A DNA stretch of 61,761 nucleotides from Gemmatimonadota bacterium (lineage in GTDB: Bacteria > Gemmatimonadota > Gemmatimonadetes > Longimicrobiales > Longimicrobiaceae), in assembly GCA_031260285.1 (NCBI GenBank), contig JAIRKD010000110.1, positions 1-61,761 on the forward strand, written 5' to 3'. Both the position numbers and the translations under genes were made by a program. Positions 60,598 to 61,761 of this stretch are shown in pieces; within the stretch, counting starts at the first letter, position 1, and every line of letters starts with the position of its first letter. Under the pieces are notes generated by a model, which ran no database searches, was not told the origin of the DNA, and worked only from the letters and a program-made list of their open reading frames with translations.

Positions 60598-61059
60598 TCA
60601 TTCCTGCGATTCGTCCGGATGAAGATGCTCGATATCGGCCGGAGTCTGCGCCGTAAATGCATCAGCCACCAGGCTCCGGTGGCAGTGGGTCGGATCTGCT
60701 TCGAGGCAGAGGATGCACACATTCCGGCCGGACTGAACCAGCTCGCGGAGGGCATGGAGACCCGCGATCGCCTGGGGGGTCTGGAGGTGGTCGAGGAAGA
60801 CGGCTTTCATCCCCTCGAAGTCCCCGCCTCTGGCCGCCGTTCGGCCGGCCGCCGGCGTTCCCAGGCCGGGGAGGTGAAGGTATTCGATTCCCGCGGTGGA
60901 GAGGTTTGCGGCAAGCGCGGTTTTCGCGAACCCCGGGCGTCGTGACCTTGCTGCCGCGCGCACATCCACCAGCAGATCGATCCCCGCGCCGCGAAGAGTT
61001 TCCAGGAACGAGGCAACCGTTGCCTGTTCATAGCCGATTGTAGCAAGACGGAGTTTCAT
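60598..61059 (-). CDS. DUF488 family protein
   Basis: A 153-residue protein of the DUF488 family, seen from the opening LATIGYEQ, the LVDVRAAARSRRPGF segment, and near the end CLEADPTHCHRSLVADA. The fold is thought to be a small alpha/beta domain; the Cys, Asp and His near the end are conserved and may bind metal. Function is unknown. The start at 61059 has the conserved MKLRLATIGYE. It lies 15 bases after the SDR gene on the same strand, so the pair is likely one transcript. Confidence 0.85.
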   Translation of the reverse strand: MKLRLATIGYEQATVASFLETLRGAGIDLLVDVRAAARSRRPGFAKTALAANLSTAGIEYLHLPGLGTPAAGRTAARGGDFEGMKAVFLDHLQTPQAIAGLHALRELVQSGRNVCILCLEADPTHCHRSLVADAFTAQTPADIEHLHPDESQE

Positions 61060-61074
61060 GGGGTATTCGGGCCC

Positions 61075-61761
61075 TCAGTCTTCCTTCCAGGGGTTGTTCG
61101 CGAAGACCGACAGCTCCGGCCAGAGCGCCCGGCGGGGCATCTCCAGAGCCGCCATGATGGTTGCGGCGATATCCGCGGCGAAGAGCTTGTTCGGGTTGTT
61201 CCGTCCGCTCCGCCCGCCGAAGTTGGTCTGCACCTCGGAGGGAAGGATCGATACAACCCGGATCCCGTGAGGCCGGAGTTCCGCCTGCCAGCACTGGCTG
61301 ATCCCCCGGAGCGCCCATTTGCTCGCCGCGTAGGGAGTCCCTCCCGGTCCGCCCTTGGTCCCGGAGGTGGATGCGATGTTCACGATGTCGCCGTCCGCCC
61401 GTTCCTTCATCTCCGGCACAACGAGGTTGGTCAGATCAACCAGACCAAAGACGTTCACATCGAACATCTCCCGCATCTGCTGGAGATCCAGCTCTCCGAT
61501 CCCGGCGCGGTAGGCGTATCCCGCGTTGTTGATCAGCGTATCGATTCCTCCCATGTGGGAGCGCGCAAACTCAACCGTCGAAACATTGTCGTTATGGCTG
61601 GAGACATCAGCAGCCAGCCCCGACGCGCCGGTCCGCTGCTCGATCTCCCGGATACGCGCCTCGTTACGACCAGTGAATACCACCTCGTGGCCCGCGGCAC
61701 GAGCCTGCTCCACCACCGCGGCACCAATCCCCTGGCTGCCGCCCGTCACCAGAAATCGTCT
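61075..61761 (-). CDS. Short-chain dehydrogenase/reductase, N-terminus cut by window edge
   Basis: At least 228 residues of a classical SDR. The NAD(P)-binding TGGSQGIG starts five codons inside the edge, so only a few residues are missing. NNAG, a Ser in IASTSGTKGG and the YAASK pair complete the Ser-Tyr-Lys triad. An Arg/Asn segment after the first strand (TGRNEAR) suggests NADP(H). Substrate unknown. DUF488 follows closely downstream on the same strand. Confidence 0.9.
   Translation of the reverse strand, partial: RRFLVTGGSQGIGAAVVEQARAAGHEVVFTGRNEARIREIEQRTGASGLAADVSSHNDNVSTVEFARSHMGGIDTLINNAGYAYRAGIGELDLQQMREMFDVNVFGLVDLTNLVVPEMKERADGDIVNIASTSGTKGGPGGTPYAASKWALRGISQCWQAELRPHGIRVVSILPSEVQTNFGGRSGRNNPNKLFAADIAATIMAALEMPRRALWPELSVFANNPWKED

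Noticed and set aside
1-61761. tRNA, rRNA, CRISPR array, prophage or insertion sequence
   Set aside because: Intergenic regions were read for T-loop-like sequence, regularly spaced repeats, integrase and transposase motifs; none was convincing.

Overview
The window looks like chromosomal DNA from a GC-rich, Gram-negative (two-membrane) bacterium. It encodes a TonB-dependent receptor, two predicted outer-membrane barrels, a heptosyltransferase-like enzyme and many lipoproteins and secreted proteins whose signal peptides end in Ala-Gln. That mix, with the DUF4159 protein, suggests Gemmatimonadota or a related phylum; this is an inference because no rRNA or ribosomal marker is present. I found no tRNA, rRNA, CRISPR array, prophage or complete insertion sequence. 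Both ends cut genes: an MbnP-like gene at the left and an SDR gene at the right.

Layout. 1-4.1 kb: MbnP, the di-heme enzyme MbnH and a TonB-dependent receptor form a tight copper-type operon. 4.7-7.6 kb: a Ca2+/cation exchanger, a decayed Acr3 arsenite-pump fragment and a CDF metal exporter with an unusually long tail. 7.9-12.6 kb: lipoprotein, ABC exporter, small membrane protein, GT9 glycosyltransferase, pentapeptide-repeat protein. 13-17.6 kb: RhlE-type helicase behind a terminator-like hairpin, soluble ABC ATPase coupled to a small protein, VOC protein, and a basic DNA-binding-like protein. 18.2-22.7 kb: amidohydrolase, metZ, a 31-residue membrane protein, a barrel protein and a HAD phosphatase. 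23.1-24.7 kb: a tandem family of three DUF333 lipoproteins, one partly decayed. 24.9-31.3 kb: pyrophosphatase, orphan hybrid-sensor kinase, double SnoaL-like protein, FKBP, MarR regulator with a Cys-rich N-terminus, and heme A synthase, the last two separated by palindromic repeat units.

31.6-43.1 kb: argJ, then a glucan/trehalose block (treZ translationally coupled to a GH13 glucosidase; glgC-glgA further on, followed by mscL) with YciI, an M1 peptidase and a cold-shock protein between. 43.4-51.3 kb: msrB, a metallophosphoesterase, DUF4159 protein, outer-membrane protein with a Pro-rich hinge, an orphan CuA cytochrome-oxidase subunit II overlapping an APC permease, an amphi-Trp protein and a secreted lectin-fold protein. 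51.7-54.8 kb: a CHRD-PQQ quinoprotein fusion and an aquaporin. 55.1-58.9 kb: the most unusual locus, a monoheme cytochrome c lipoprotein, an NqrB/RnfD-like membrane protein fused to Cys-rich Sel1/Hcp-type repeats, and a formylglycine-generating-enzyme-like secreted protein lacking the usual cysteines, divergent from a truncated hemoglobin. 59.2-61.8 kb: small protein, beta-carbonic anhydrase, DUF488 protein and the SDR.

The functional themes are periplasmic redox/metal chemistry (MbnH, CuA protein, quinoprotein, cytochrome c locus, heme A synthase), storage-glucan metabolism and osmotic response (treZ, glgA, glgC, mscL, aquaporin), and a large set of surface and secreted proteins. Starts were chosen by eye from Shine-Dalgarno-like sequences, signal peptides and gene overlaps, so several could move.
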